Shown piece after piece: positions 1-8,071 of a stretch of DNA of 64,000 nt; the first letter of the stretch is position 1, and each line of letters opens with the position of its first letter. This stretch comes from an uncultured Clostridia bacterium (GTDB lineage: Bacteria > Bacillota > Clostridia > Christensenellales > Borkfalkiaceae): positions 124,001-188,000 of the forward strand of contig CALVUR010000002.1 in NCBI GenBank assembly GCA_944363645.1, given 5' to 3'. The position numbers and the translations under genes were made by a program. The notes beneath the pieces are model-generated. The model worked only from the letters and a program-made list of their open reading frames with translations. It did not search any database and was not told where the DNA came from.

Positions 1-695
1 GATGTGTTTAATATTAACCCAAACGTAACCGAGATTACCTTTGCGGATAGTTACACGGTTGGCGAAACGGCGATTGCCATTGGGAATTCTGAAAACGAAG
101 GTATAAGCGTAACCAAAGGCATTGTAAGCGTTGATAACGAATACATCAATTATGCCATTGACAACAATATAAGAAGTTACCGCTCGATGCGAATTGACAC
201 GGCGATTTATGGTGGGAATTCTGGCGGTGGACTTTTTAACAAAAAGGGCGAACTTATTGGCATCACGAACGCCGGCGACGGCACCGACCAAAACATAAAT
301 TACGCAATACCTTTAAACATTGTAAGACCTGTTATAGAAAACATTATGTTTAATAAAACGCTTAAAACCCTTGCGCTTGGCGTAGAGGTTTACGGGGAAA
401 CTCTAAATATATTTACGACGAAAACTTGGGCTTTGGCAAAATTTTTGAAGATGTAATGATTAAAAGCGTAACAGAAAATTCCGTTGCGGAAAGCCTTAAT
501 TTAAAAGCGGGCGACAAACTTTTATCTATAACAATAAACAGCACAACCTACCCCCTCACCAGATATTTTGATTTGAGCGACATTTTATATTTAGTAAAAC
601 CCGGCGACACGATAAGTTTTGAATATCAAAACGAAAGGACAAATAAAACGGCAAATTATCTGGTTTTAGCGAGTGATTTTGTGGCTGTAAGTTAA
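1..695 (+). pseudogene. HtrA/DegP-like serine protease, partial and frameshifted
   Basis: The reading frame is open from base 1, so the 5' end lies outside the window. The visible part carries the end of a trypsin-like domain with the catalytic serine motif GGNSGGGLF and a following conserved G-I-T-N strand; the His and Asp of the triad would lie upstream. At about 411-414 the frame shifts: the upstream frame ends at 456, while the correct continuation (Y-D-E-N-L-G-F-G-K) runs in another frame to 695 and encodes a PDZ-like domain with L-K-A-G-D-K-L-L-S-I. One extra base near the T-run at 412-414 would restore one protein. HtrA proteins are membrane-anchored quality-control proteases of the cell envelope. 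The break is either gene decay or a one-base assembly error. The family call is firm; whether it is functional is not known. Confidence 0.8.
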
Positions 696-703
696 ATAAA
701 ACA

Positions 704-744
704 ACTAAAAAGTGGGGCTATAAGCCCGTTATCGTCATTTTTTA
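704..744 (+). repeat. Palindromic element copy 1
   Basis: Core GGGCTATAAGCCCGTTATC at 715-733, with A/T-rich outer arms CTAAAAAGTG (704-713) and CATTTTTTAG (735-744) that pair. It lies 9 bases after the htrA stop and could act as a terminator. Confidence 0.85.
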
Positions 745-961
745 GCAAAAAATAGCCCCTAAATTTTTAAAAACTTTTCACCTTACAAAATAAAGGAATA
801 AAAAAAATGCCACTTAAAAAGTGACATTGATTAAAGCGACTAAACTGACAGCCCTACCTATCAATAAAACCGCTTTTTAACAAATTTTTAAAAAACCGCT
901 TAAAAACCCAACACATACCCCGACATAAAGGGATATATGCACGACTAAAAACCTGATGTTA

Positions 962-1537
962 TCAATCTTTTTTTATACGGCGTGCGTAAAAATCGTCGCC
1001 CCACTTTATGCAGAAGGCGTGCAACTGCTCTGGCGTAACGTTTGAAACTTGGCGACAATATTTTATGTATTGACAGAAAATGCCGTCAAAGATAACAGAG
1101 ATTTCCACTTCGATATTTTGCTTATTTATCACCTTTGGATCGCTGTAACAGATTTCTAAAAACTTATTTTTTGCAAGGTTAGAGATTCTGCTTGCGGTGG
1201 TGGTGATTGAGTGGGAACGGCAAATTAGCATATAGTTTTCTTGATTTTTAATAATGTAATCAAAAAACTCGTCAGTAAATTTGCGGTAGTCGTGAAGATT
1301 GGAAAGTTTATCGTTTGTAAAAAATTTATCGATAAGCTCGTTTTCGTAATCTTCTGCAACGGCGTAAACATCGTCATAATGAGAGTAAAACGTTGCACGA
1401 CTTATGTTTGCACGTTTTGTGAGTTCTGTAATCGTAATTTTATTAAGTTCACGCTTTTCAGAGAGCATTTCGGCGAAAACTTTTTTGATTGTGTTTTTAG
1501 TTTTTAATGAAGAATTGTTTAAATTTTTGACTTTCAT
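962..1537 (-). CDS. TetR/AcrR-family transcriptional regulator
   Basis: The N-terminal part contains a TetR helix-turn-helix: I-T-I-T-E-L-T-K-R-A-N-I-S-R-A-T-F-Y-S-H-Y, the diagnostic recognition helix of the family. The C-terminal half is helical and would be the ligand/dimer domain; its ligand cannot be read from sequence. I place the start at the ATG (1537), which gives MKVKNL; an in-frame GTG six codons upstream (1555) is also possible and neither has a clear ribosome site. The gene is divergent from the TerB-like gene at 1800, so it may control itself or that neighbour. A strong minus-strand promoter lies at 1737-1765. Confidence 0.85.
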   Translation of the reverse strand: MKVKNLNNSSLKTKNTIKKVFAEMLSEKRELNKITITELTKRANISRATFYSHYDDVYAVAEDYENELIDKFFTNDKLSNLHDYRKFTDEFFDYIIKNQENYMLICRSHSITTTASRISNLAKNKFLEICYSDPKVINKQNIEVEISVIFDGIFCQYIKYCRQVSNVTPEQLHAFCIKWGDDFYARRIKKD

Positions 1538-1736
1538 AACATTTACAAATTGCACGCTCGTGTAAAAATATTAACAGCGCAATAGTGTTTGTGCGTTGTT
1601 TTTGATGACTAAAAAAGCAAGTTAATTTATAATTAAATTGGCAAACAAGCCATCACTCGACTTTAAAATAAACTTAAACAATCATTTTTAGTACTAAATT
1701 TGGCAATTTTTCACTATCCGCAACAAATTATGTAAT

Positions 1737-1765
1737 ATTATATCACTTTTTTTAAAAAAAGTCAA
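1737..1765 (-). promoter_or_regulatory. SigA-type promoter for the TetR gene
   Basis: On the minus strand TTGACT (1760-1765), a 17-base spacer and TATAAT (1737-1742). It points at the TetR gene and would give a leader of about 190 bases. Confidence 0.65.
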
Positions 1766-1799
1766 CAATGTTAAAAAAACAGTTAAAAGGAGTTTTATC

Positions 1800-2249
1800 A
1801 TGTTTGATTTTGCAAAAATTTGTAATCAAGTTGAAAACCTATCCCCTGTTGAACGTGGTGCGCTTATTGTAAGCGAATCGGCAACCATTGTAAAAAAATT
1901 TGAAGAAATTAGCGTAACAGCCTTAAACCCAATTGACGCTTTGGCAACCTTTATAATTGGCGCAGTAATGGCAGATGGCGAGATTGACGAAAAGGAATTT
2001 TTACTGATTTACCCATCCCTTGTAAGGGCGTTTGGCGATGACTTTGACTTTGAAAAAATTAAAAAGACTTTGAACGGAAAGCAAGGCAAAACCGTTTTAA
2101 ACGAATACGTATCGGCACTTATGACCATAATTTCGACTGCTGATGCATCGCTTCAAGCGGACATTGTAACGCTTTGCTTACTTGTTGTTGCAATCGATAA
2201 CAAAATAAACGCACGTGAACGCCGTTATATACGCCAACTTTGTAACTAA
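1800..2249 (+). CDS. TerB-like (tellurite-resistance B fold) small protein
   Basis: A 149-residue soluble protein. The centre reads A-V-M-A-D-G-E-I-D-E-K-E, the acidic metal-binding signature seen in TerB/DjlA-type domains, and the C-terminal half repeats the theme with V-A-I-D-N-K-I-N-A-R-E. The start is supported by AAAGGAG seven bases before the ATG. TerB domains bind metal and occur in stress and membrane-associated systems, but the job of a stand-alone copy is unknown. It is divergent from the TetR gene. No other ter genes are nearby. Confidence 0.65.
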   Translation: MFDFAKICNQVENLSPVERGALIVSESATIVKKFEEISVTALNPIDALATFIIGAVMADGEIDEKEFLLIYPSLVRAFGDDFDFEKIKKTLNGKQGKTVLNEYVSALMTIISTADASLQADIVTLCLLVVAIDNKINARERRYIRQLCN

Positions 2250-2542
2250 CTTTAAATGTGACTTTTTGCTAACCATAGTATAAATTTGGTAACCCTAATA
2301 TATAATATGTTTTTACCAGAAGGCGCAACACATTAAATTTAAACTGAAATTAAAAAATTGTTCATACACATAAATTTTACGCTCCTTTTAATTTTGCCGT
2401 CCTAATTTTTAGGGTGGTAAAAATTTTGGGGGGAAAGTTAAGTTTTTAAAAATTTATCATAATTTAATCACATTATTAAACTAAAATATCTTTTGTAGTT
2501 TAAAGGTTAAATTAAAAAAAGCAATTATTCTGCGAGGCAATT
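2250..2542. other. Intergenic stretch with an imperfect hairpin
   Basis: A/T-rich spacer. An imperfect inverted repeat lies around 2386-2424 (TTTTGCC...GGTAAAA around a T-rich loop). There is no T-run to make it a terminator, and I see no ORF or RNA gene I can name. Confidence 0.3.
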
Positions 2543-3121
2543 ATGAGTTTTTTGAAAGAAAGACTTACCTATTTAGCGATATCCGTGCTTTTGATTGCAA
2601 TCGGCGTTGTAACGCTTGTTTTTCAAGAAATTACGCTGGACATTTTGTGTTATTTGCTGGGCGCAAGCATTTTGTTTATCGGCATAACGAAAATTGTTTT
2701 GTGGTTTTTAAAAAGCGGTTTTAGATTTTTATTTCAATTCGACTTAGGTCAAGGCATATTTTTAACCGTTTTGGGCATTTTGATGCTTTTAAACACAAAC
2801 GGCGTAAAAACCGCACTGCCAATAATACTTGGGCTTTTGTGGTTTGTGGATGGTATCATTCAGCTTAACAAGTTTATTGCACTTAACAAAGTAAAATCAA
2901 AAAGTAGATACGCACTACTTATCTTTGCAATTTTAACTTGCGCACTTGGTATTGTGCTTATGATTGACCCCTTTACCGAACGTAATGCTTTTATGATTTT
3001 TACCGGCGTAACATTTATCACTGACGGCGTGCAAAATCTTATATATGCGCTCTTTTTCAAAAAGTTTACTCAAGAAAAATTTGTTGAGCAACTTGACGAC
3101 GACACAACAATGTATTATTAG
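2543..3121 (+). CDS. DUF308 (HdeD-like) integral membrane protein
   Basis: A 192-residue protein with about six hydrophobic segments arranged as short paired helices, each pair ending in a small turn. The repeated G-I-x-x-L / F-x-G-x-x-x-I-x-D-G pattern (L-W-F-V-D-G-I-I-Q, T-F-I-T-D-G-V-Q-N) is typical of the DUF308/HdeD family. HdeD is linked to acid resistance in enterobacteria, but no function is known for the Firmicute members. The C-terminus is hydrophilic and acidic. GAGG precedes the ATG by seven bases. The gene is monocistronic, closed by the hairpin at 3190. Confidence 0.75.
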   Translation: MSFLKERLTYLAISVLLIAIGVVTLVFQEITLDILCYLLGASILFIGITKIVLWFLKSGFRFLFQFDLGQGIFLTVLGILMLLNTNGVKTALPIILGLLWFVDGIIQLNKFIALNKVKSKSRYALLIFAILTCALGIVLMIDPFTERNAFMIFTGVTFITDGVQNLIYALFFKKFTQEKFVEQLDDDTTMYY

Positions 3122-3189
3122 TACTCTTTACCATATATTCCCCATAAATTTCTTTCATTGTTTAAGTTCTCCTAAACTTAAACCAAATT

Positions 3190-3222
3190 GGACCTTACGA
3201 TTTTGTAAGGTCCTTTTTCTTT
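3190..3222 (+). terminator. Rho-independent terminator after the DUF308 gene
   Basis: Nine-base stem GGACCTTAC (3190-3198) with its complement ending at 3213, followed by a T-rich tail to 3222. Confidence 0.85.
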
Positions 3223-3277
3223 TTGTGATTTTTATGTAATTTTGCCCTTTTAGCCGTTTTTTTAAGCGAAAAATGGG

Positions 3278-3315
3278 CAAAAGTTGGGCTATAAGCCCGT
3301 TATCACCACTTTTTA
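3278..3315 (+). repeat. Palindromic element copy 2
   Basis: Core GGGCTATAAGCCCGTTATC at 3286-3304, with arms AAAAGT (3279 on) and ACTTTTT after it. It lies between the DUF308 terminator and the 3' end of the dehydrogenase gene. Confidence 0.85.
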
Positions 3316-3572
3316 TCGATTTTTAACAATTTTCACCGCTAACTAATTATCCTTTTTACCCTTTAAAGCGCACGAAAAACCCAACACATACCCCCACCAA
3401 AGCAAATTTTTTATTTTTACTTTTTTCAAATAAACGGCAAAACAAAAAAAGGAAAGCCTTAAAATTTTAAGGTTTCCTTTAAAAATACTAAGTTATTTAA
3501 TTTGTTTTATTTTACACCAAAATTTTTAATTTTAAAATCTAATTTAAACAAATTTTGTCAAACAGATTTTGC

Positions 3573-3609
3573 AAAAAGTGGGGCTATAAGCCCGTTAAAA
3601 GCACTTTTT
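3573..3609 (+). repeat. Palindromic element copy 3, overlapping a gene end
   Basis: Core GGGCTATAAGCCCGTTA (3581-3597) between arms AAAAAGTG (3573-3580) and CACTTTTT (3602-3609). The stop codon and last codons of the minus-strand dehydrogenase (K-K-C-F-stop) lie inside the right half, so the element helped shape that C-terminus. Confidence 0.85.
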
Positions 3610-4626
3610 CTGTTTTTCACGCTTACAGTCTTCAAACTGTTCACAGCGGTAACAAACTTCGTTTTCAAGCGGTTTGCCATCGAAAAAGTCGGTAATATTT
3701 TTGATTGTAGTTTGGGCAATGCTTGATAAAGCTTCGTCAGTTAAAAAGGCTTGGTGCGAAGTAATGATTACATTTGGCATGGAAAGTAGCCTTGCAAGTA
3801 CGTCATCCCCCAATATGTGTCCGGATTTATCTTCGAAAAAGAGATCAGATTCTTCTTCGTAAACATCCAAACACGCTGCGCCGATTTTTCTATCTTTTAT
3901 GCCAACCAAAAGATCTTCGGCATCGATAAGAGCCCCACGTGAAGTGTTTAAAATGACAACGCCCTTTTTCATTTTGTCGATTGCCGTTTTATCGATTAAG
4001 TGGAAGTTTTCTTCGGTAAGCGGACAGTGAAGTGAAATGATATCACTTTTACTGAGCAAGGTATCCATATCGGTAAAGGTTACGCCATCGATTTGAGAAG
4101 GAAATTTATCGTAAGCCAAAATGTTGCATTTAAAGCCTTGCATAATGCTTATAAACGCACGACCGATTTTGCCCGTACCGACAACGCCGACCGTTTTACC
4201 TGAAAGGTTGAAACCTTCAAGCCCAGCCAAACTGAAATTGAAATCTCTTGTGCGATTGTACGCTTTATGGATGCGACGGGCGGACGTTAAAAGCATTGCT
4301 GCGGCGTGTTCTGCAACGGCTTCGGGCGAGTAGGACGGAACACGCACCACGTGGATTTTTTTGTAACATGATTTTACATCGACATTGTTAAAGCCAGCGC
4401 AACGCATAGCGATTAACATTACACCAAAGTCGTAAAGCCCAGAGATTACTTCGCTGTTTAAGTCGTCATTAACAAAGGCGCAGACAACATCGAAGCCCTT
4501 GCAAAGCGGATAAGTGTTTTCGTCTAATTTTGCGGTGAAATATTTAATTTTTATATTGTCGGGCAAAGCCTTTTCAAAATAAGTTTTATCGTAAGGCTTT
4601 GTATCGAACATAGCAACTTTAATCAT
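3595..4626 (-). CDS. ldhA: D-2-hydroxyacid (D-lactate) dehydrogenase
   Basis: NAD-dependent reduction of pyruvate to D-lactate is the likely reaction, the usual fermentative role of this family. The Rossmann fold is marked by V-V-G-T-G-K-I-G-R-A. The three catalytic residues are present in order: Arg in N-T-S-R-G-A, Glu in D-V-Y-E-E-E-S and His in T-S-H-Q-A-F. The length (343 residues) is slightly above the usual 330 because of a C-terminal tail with four cysteines (E-V-C-Y-R-C-E-Q-F-E-D-C-K-R-E-K-Q-K-K-C-F). The end of that tail is encoded by a palindromic element. The ATG at 4626 starts M-I-K-V-A-M-F-D-T, the normal N-terminus. Other hydroxyacid substrates are possible. Confidence 0.88.
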   Translation of the reverse strand: MIKVAMFDTKPYDKTYFEKALPDNIKIKYFTAKLDENTYPLCKGFDVVCAFVNDDLNSEVISGLYDFGVMLIAMRCAGFNNVDVKSCYKKIHVVRVPSYSPEAVAEHAAAMLLTSARRIHKAYNRTRDFNFSLAGLEGFNLSGKTVGVVGTGKIGRAFISIMQGFKCNILAYDKFPSQIDGVTFTDMDTLLSKSDIISLHCPLTEENFHLIDKTAIDKMKKGVVILNTSRGALIDAEDLLVGIKDRKIGAACLDVYEEESDLFFEDKSGHILGDDVLARLLSMPNVIITSHQAFLTDEALSSIAQTTIKNITDFFDGKPLENEVCYRCEQFEDCKREKQKKCF

Positions 4627-4851
4627 ATGTAAGCCTCTCTTTTTATATATTTTTACCCCTTCCCCAACCGTTTTTTAAAGGATTTGCCTTTTTTATGAAC
4701 GGCTTTATTTGGAAGTTTGGGGCAAATTCAATATTATATTATCACGCACATTAAAAAATTGTCAACTTTTAAAGGGGGGTAAAAATTTTGATTGCTAAAC
4801 GGCGAAAAATGGGCTATAATAATTGTACATTTAAAAAATAGGTAAAATTTT

Positions 4852-5277
4852 ATGGGATACTTGGATACTTTTAACGCAGTAGTTGGCGAAACGCTTATGT
4901 ACTGCCAACGCATTGAACATGACATAAAGGTAATTTACGCAGCAATGCTTAAGGGCGAGATGGAAGGAAATTTAGACCTTGTCCGCCGTGAAACTTTAGG
5001 CACCGTGCTTGTCGCCCTTGAAAATTTAGATTTTAGCGACAACAACCCCATGTTTTCACGAGAAGATTATCGCCTTTTAAAGGAAATAAAAAACATACGT
5101 AACTTTATCGCCCACCAGTGCTATGTGGACTTTTTATACCTTGACGACTACAATTTTAACCTTAAACTTGACCAAAATTACCAAAAAATTTGCGACTTTA
5201 ACATGAAGATGAAAAAACTTTCTAATTTTGTAGAAACCGCACGCTTTTCGGTATTGGAAAAATATAACAGAATTTAA
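4852..5277 (+). CDS. Small HEPN-like protein with RNxxAH motif
   Basis: A 141-residue, all-helical, soluble protein of no family I can name with certainty. Its central helix carries R-N-F-I-A-H-Q, which matches the R-N-x-x-x-H signature of HEPN domains, many of which are RNases in toxin-antitoxin and defence systems. No antitoxin (MNT/nucleotidyltransferase) is next to it, so this is not an ordinary hepT-mntA pair. It stands alone between ldhA and a long intergenic region. The HEPN call is inference from one motif and the predicted helical content; a non-catalytic scaffold is equally possible. Confidence 0.5.
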   Translation: MGYLDTFNAVVGETLMYCQRIEHDIKVIYAAMLKGEMEGNLDLVRRETLGTVLVALENLDFSDNNPMFSREDYRLLKEIKNIRNFIAHQCYVDFLYLDDYNFNLKLDQNYQKICDFNMKMKKLSNFVETARFSVLEKYNRI

Positions 5278-5586
5278 TAAATTTTATATTTTTACATATT
5301 TGTAATCTTTTGATATGTTTAAATCGCCCTTAATATGTGTAATTTTAAGGTATTTAAATATAAAAATTTTTAAATTTTAAAAAATTATTGCAAAAATTTG
5401 CAAAAAAAATTTATTTTTAGCAAATAAAAAAAATATAAAAAGTTTAAGTGTTTAAAAATCGCCGATAAAATGCGATATTTTAAGAAATCTTGTAAAAATT
5501 TTAAATTTTTTGGCAAAAATTTTCGACTTAAAATTGCAAAAAAACAAATTTTTCTAAAAAATTTTTAAAAAATGGGGTAAAAATCC
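5278..5586. other. A/T-rich intergenic DNA
   Basis: More than 300 bases dominated by A and T runs after the HEPN-like gene. I see no ORF, terminator hairpin or palindromic element in it. Confidence 0.5.
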
Positions 5587-5615
5587 TTTACAAACTAAAA
5601 AAAGTGTTGTATTAT
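5587..5615 (+). promoter_or_regulatory. SigA-type promoter for a non-coding transcript
   Basis: TTTACA (5587-5592), 17-base spacer, TATTAT (5610-5615). No ORF follows before the terminator at 5710-5751. Confidence 0.65.
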
Positions 5616-5619
5616 TTTG

Positions 5620-5751
5620 GCGTAATCAAGATTTTGAAATTGTTCAGGGTTTTGGTTACATTCAACTTGGTTTCATCATTTTCCCCCTTATCATATATTT
5701 TTCAGGCAGTTGGCAGTTTGCGTTAGAAGTAAACTGTCAATTGTTTTTTTT
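5620..5751 (+). ncRNA. Candidate small RNA of about 130 nt
   Basis: This unit starts just after a good promoter and ends at a strong terminator: TTGGCAGTTT (5710-5719) pairs with AAACTGTCAA (5731-5740), followed by a run of Ts. It holds no open frame with a ribosome site. I do not recognise it as 6S, SRP RNA, tmRNA, RNase P RNA, a T-box or a common riboswitch. The surroundings (5278-5586) are A/T-rich without genes. It could instead be an attenuated leader of sdaA, but sdaA has its own promoter downstream at 5853, which favours an independent RNA. Confidence 0.5.
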
Positions 5752-5852
5752 ACGCAAAAATTTATTGCACAAACGTTAAAAAAGTGTTTAAAACTTATCG
5801 GCAAAAACAAAGATAAAATTTAAGATTAAAAGCCCAACCTATATAAAAAGTC

Positions 5853-5881
5853 TTGAAAATTACCGTAAAATAAGTTACAAT
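5853..5881 (+). promoter_or_regulatory. SigA-type promoter for sdaA
   Basis: TTGAAA (5853-5858), 17-base spacer, TACAAT (5876-5881). The sdaA ATG follows 31 bases later behind an AAAGGAA ribosome site. Confidence 0.7.
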
Positions 5882-5912
5882 AAAGACAGCCAAAATAAAA
5901 GGAATTTTTGTT

Positions 5913-7112
5913 ATGGAAGGACTTGAAAGTTTAACTGAACTTTACCGCATTGGTTTTGGCCCGTCAAGTTCGCACACGATGGGACCGGAGAATGCGCTTA
6001 TCAAATTTAACAATATATATAAAGATGCCGACCGCTTTAAGGTTTTGCTTTACGGTTCTTTAGCAAAAACCGGAAAGGGGCATGGCACCGACGTTGTGTG
6101 TAAAAAGACCTTGAGCCCAAAGCCTTGCGAAGTGGTTTTTGATTTTGAATTTACGCCACCGCACCCAAACACGCTTGACGCTTACGCCTATAAGGGCGAC
6201 GAGCAGATTGGCTTTGCTCGCTTTTTTAGCGTTGGTGGTGGTAAAGTTGTTATGGACGGCGAAAAAAACGGTGCTGAAAAAATTGTTTACCCACACACCA
6301 CCTTTAGCGAGATTAAAAAATTTTGCGACAGCGAGAACATAAAACTTTATGAATATGTTGACCGCTTTGAACCGCAGATTGACACCTATCTAACGGCAGT
6401 TTGGGAAGCAATGAAAAGTGCCATTTTATCTGGGCTTGAAAAAACGGGCATTTTGCCGGGCGGACTTGGCGTTTCACGCCGTGCTGGTTTTTTGTTTAAC
6501 AAGACAAACGAAGATGAAAGTTTGGAAGTTCGTGAAAACCGTCTTATTTGCGCTTACGCTTTTGCCGTTGGCGAGCAGAACGCAAGTTATGAAAAGGTTG
6601 TAACTGCGCCAACTTGCGGTGCATCTGGCGTTGTGCCTGCGGTGCTTTATTATGAACAGCAGAAAAACGGTTACGCCGACGAAACCATTATAAACGCTTT
6701 AAAAACGGCTGGTGTAATTGGTAACCTTATAAAAAAGAATGGCTCTATTTCGGGTGCTGAATGCGGTTGCCAAGCAGAGATAGGAAGCGCATGCGCAATG
6801 GCGGCAGCTGGACTTAGCGAACTTAAAGGGCTTTCGCTTGACAAAATTGAGTACGCATCGGAAATTGCCATTGAGCATCACTTAGGGCTAACTTGCGACC
6901 CCATTTGCGGACTTGTGCAGATACCGTGTATTGAGCGTAATGCCGTTGCCGCAGTAAGGGCGGTGAACGCAGTGCTTTTATCAAGTTTTTTAAGCGAAAC
7001 AAGAAAGATATCTTTTGATAGCGTAGTAACCGCCATGCGTGAAACGGGAAAAGATATGTCTTATAGGTACAAAGAAACGTCCGAAGGCGGACTTGCAAAA
7101 ATCAAATTTTAA
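5913..7112 (+). CDS. sdaA: L-serine ammonia-lyase (dehydratase), single chain, Fe-S
   Basis: Converts L-serine to pyruvate and ammonia with a 4Fe-4S cluster. The N-terminal beta-domain has the serine-binding start G-P-S-S-S-H-T-M-G-P. The alpha-domain carries T-A-P-T-C-G-A-S-G, G-A-E-C-G-C-Q-A-E-I-G-S-A-C and C-D-P-I-C-G-L-V-Q-I-P-C, the cysteines that hold the cluster. At 399 residues it is a fused beta-alpha enzyme, shorter than the 454-residue E. coli type. The gene is alone, with its own promoter and a terminator at 7146. A palindromic element begins directly after its stop codon. Confidence 0.93.
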   Translation: MEGLESLTELYRIGFGPSSSHTMGPENALIKFNNIYKDADRFKVLLYGSLAKTGKGHGTDVVCKKTLSPKPCEVVFDFEFTPPHPNTLDAYAYKGDEQIGFARFFSVGGGKVVMDGEKNGAEKIVYPHTTFSEIKKFCDSENIKLYEYVDRFEPQIDTYLTAVWEAMKSAILSGLEKTGILPGGLGVSRRAGFLFNKTNEDESLEVRENRLICAYAFAVGEQNASYEKVVTAPTCGASGVVPAVLYYEQQKNGYADETIINALKTAGVIGNLIKKNGSISGAECGCQAEIGSACAMAAAGLSELKGLSLDKIEYASEIAIEHHLGLTCDPICGLVQIPCIERNAVAAVRAVNAVLLSSFLSETRKISFDSVVTAMRETGKDMSYRYKETSEGGLAKIKF

Positions 7113-7114
7113 TA

Positions 7115-7140
7115 AAAAGTGGGGCTATAAGCCCATAAAC
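7115..7140 (+). repeat. Palindromic element copy 4 (half)
   Basis: AAAAAGTG arm and core GGGCTATAAGCCC (7122-7134) right after the sdaA stop. The right arm is not recognisable. Confidence 0.75.
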
Positions 7141-7145
7141 GCAAC

Positions 7146-7177
7146 AAGCCGTGCTTTATTTAGCACGGCTTATTTTT
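7146..7177 (+). terminator. Rho-independent terminator of sdaA
   Basis: Ten-base stem AAGCCGTGCT (7146-7155) with its complement at 7162-7171, then TATTTTTG. It reaches into the last codons of the convergent veg gene. Confidence 0.88.
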
Positions 7178-7412
7178 GTTCTTGCTTTAATTTTACGCTT
7201 CCGCAAAGGACTTCGGAATAGGAAAAAGTGGTTTTTGCATGCGTGGGCGAAGTGGGCGCAATGGTGAAAAGGGCGGGATAAATTCCGCTTACTACGCCCG
7301 TATATGTTATAAACTTGTTTCTGCCTAAGTTTTGCACCACCTTGACCTTTTTGTTGTAAAGATTTTGCACTGAATCTTTGATTGCGGTAACGTTTACGAT
7401 TGACTTTATCAT
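7170..7412 (-). CDS. veg: Veg family protein
   Basis: An 80-residue protein matching the Veg family of Gram-positive bacteria. The body N-L-G-R-N-K-F-I-T-Y-T-G-V-V-S-G-I-Y-P-A-L-F-T-I follows the family pattern (short helix, G-R-x-K, then G-x-x-x-x-x-Y-P-x-x-F), and the end has the F-S-Y-S-E-V-L aromatic-acidic strand. In Bacillus subtilis Veg influences biofilm matrix gene expression. That link is interesting because this window also carries a TasA/SipW-like locus, but they are not adjacent. It is convergent with sdaA, and their 3' ends share a terminator hairpin. Confidence 0.78.
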   Translation of the reverse strand: MIKSIVNVTAIKDSVQNLYNKKVKVVQNLGRNKFITYTGVVSGIYPALFTIAPTSPTHAKTTFSYSEVLCGSVKLKQEQK

Positions 7413-7459
7413 ACTTTTATTTTGCTCAACTTAAAAATTTTTAAACCAAAATTTGTAAA

Positions 7460-7496
7460 AAAAGTTGAGATAACGGGCTTATAGGCAAACTTTTTA
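7460..7496 (-). repeat. Palindromic element copy 5
   Basis: Reverse orientation: GATAACGGGCTTATAG (7469-7484) between arms AAAAAAGTT and AACTTTTT. It sits between veg and the acidic protein gene. Confidence 0.8.
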
Positions 7497-7525
7497 AAAA
7501 ACCGCCCCTAAAATTAGGGACGGTT
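7495..7525 (-). terminator. Rho-independent terminator of the acidic zinc-ribbon gene
   Basis: Stem AACCG(T)CCCTA with loop AATT or AAAT, at 7500-7525, followed on the minus strand by a T-run (7495-7499). Confidence 0.8.
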
Positions 7526-7537
7526 AAAATTTTAAAA

Positions 7538-8071
7538 TTATAGTTCTTCGTCAAAGTCGTCGAAGTCGTCGTCTTCTTCGTCTTCGTCGTCTTCTTCAAA
7601 ATCGCTTTCGTCGATTGGACCGTAATCAAAATCGTCGTAATCGTCGTTTGTTTCCATTTCTTCGTCGTCATCGTCAAGGTAATCTTCTTCGTCATCGAAA
7701 AGTTTTTCGGCTTCTTCTTGTTCAAGTTGAGAAAGTTGGATTTCCTCTTCTTCGTCTTTACCAAGTTCTTCTTTTTCGTCGTCGTCGAGATATTTTTTCC
7801 ATTCTTCGTCGCTATCTAAGTCAACGTCAGCATCCTTTTCGACTTCGTAACGTTGATTTTCCATACAACTTTGGCACATGTCGTCGTTGATGTCGATATA
7901 GTTTTGCTTGCAGATTGGGCATAATTTTTCGGAAGCATCGTCTTCTTCGTCGAGCGTAGCAAACATAAGTTGCGGACCGATTTTTAATTCTGCCTTGCAA
8001 ACACCGCAGTATTCTTCGTCAACGGGAATGTAATTAAGTTCGCACCTTGGGCAAAGTTTATATTTAGCCAT
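7538..8071 (-). CDS. Zinc-ribbon protein with long acidic C-terminal tail
   Basis: I do not recognise a named family. The N-terminus has two C4 zinc-ribbon-like modules: C-P-R-C ... C-G-V-C and C-P-I-C ... C-Q-S-C. The rest, about 110 residues, is almost only Asp and Glu, with the very end D-D-F-D-D-F-D-E-E-L. Such an architecture (nucleic-acid-binding zinc ribbon plus polyanionic tail) resembles transcription-associated or chaperone-like proteins such as the delta subunit in charge pattern only. I chose the ATG at 8071 (M-A-K-Y-K-L) because GGAGG lies nine bases upstream; an in-frame start 18 bases earlier overlaps that ribosome site. It is monocistronic with its own terminator. Confidence 0.7.
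   Translation of the reverse strand: MAKYKLCPRCELNYIPVDEEYCGVCKAELKIGPQLMFATLDEEDDASEKLCPICKQNYIDINDDMCQSCMENQRYEVEKDADVDLDSDEEWKKYLDDDEKEELGKDEEEEIQLSQLEQEEAEKLFDDEEDYLDDDDEEMETNDDYDDFDYGPIDESDFEEDDEDEEDDDFDDFDEEL

Noticed and set aside
6060..7098. Several frames antisense to sdaA
   Set aside because: Shadow frames of a well-conserved gene; no independent signals.
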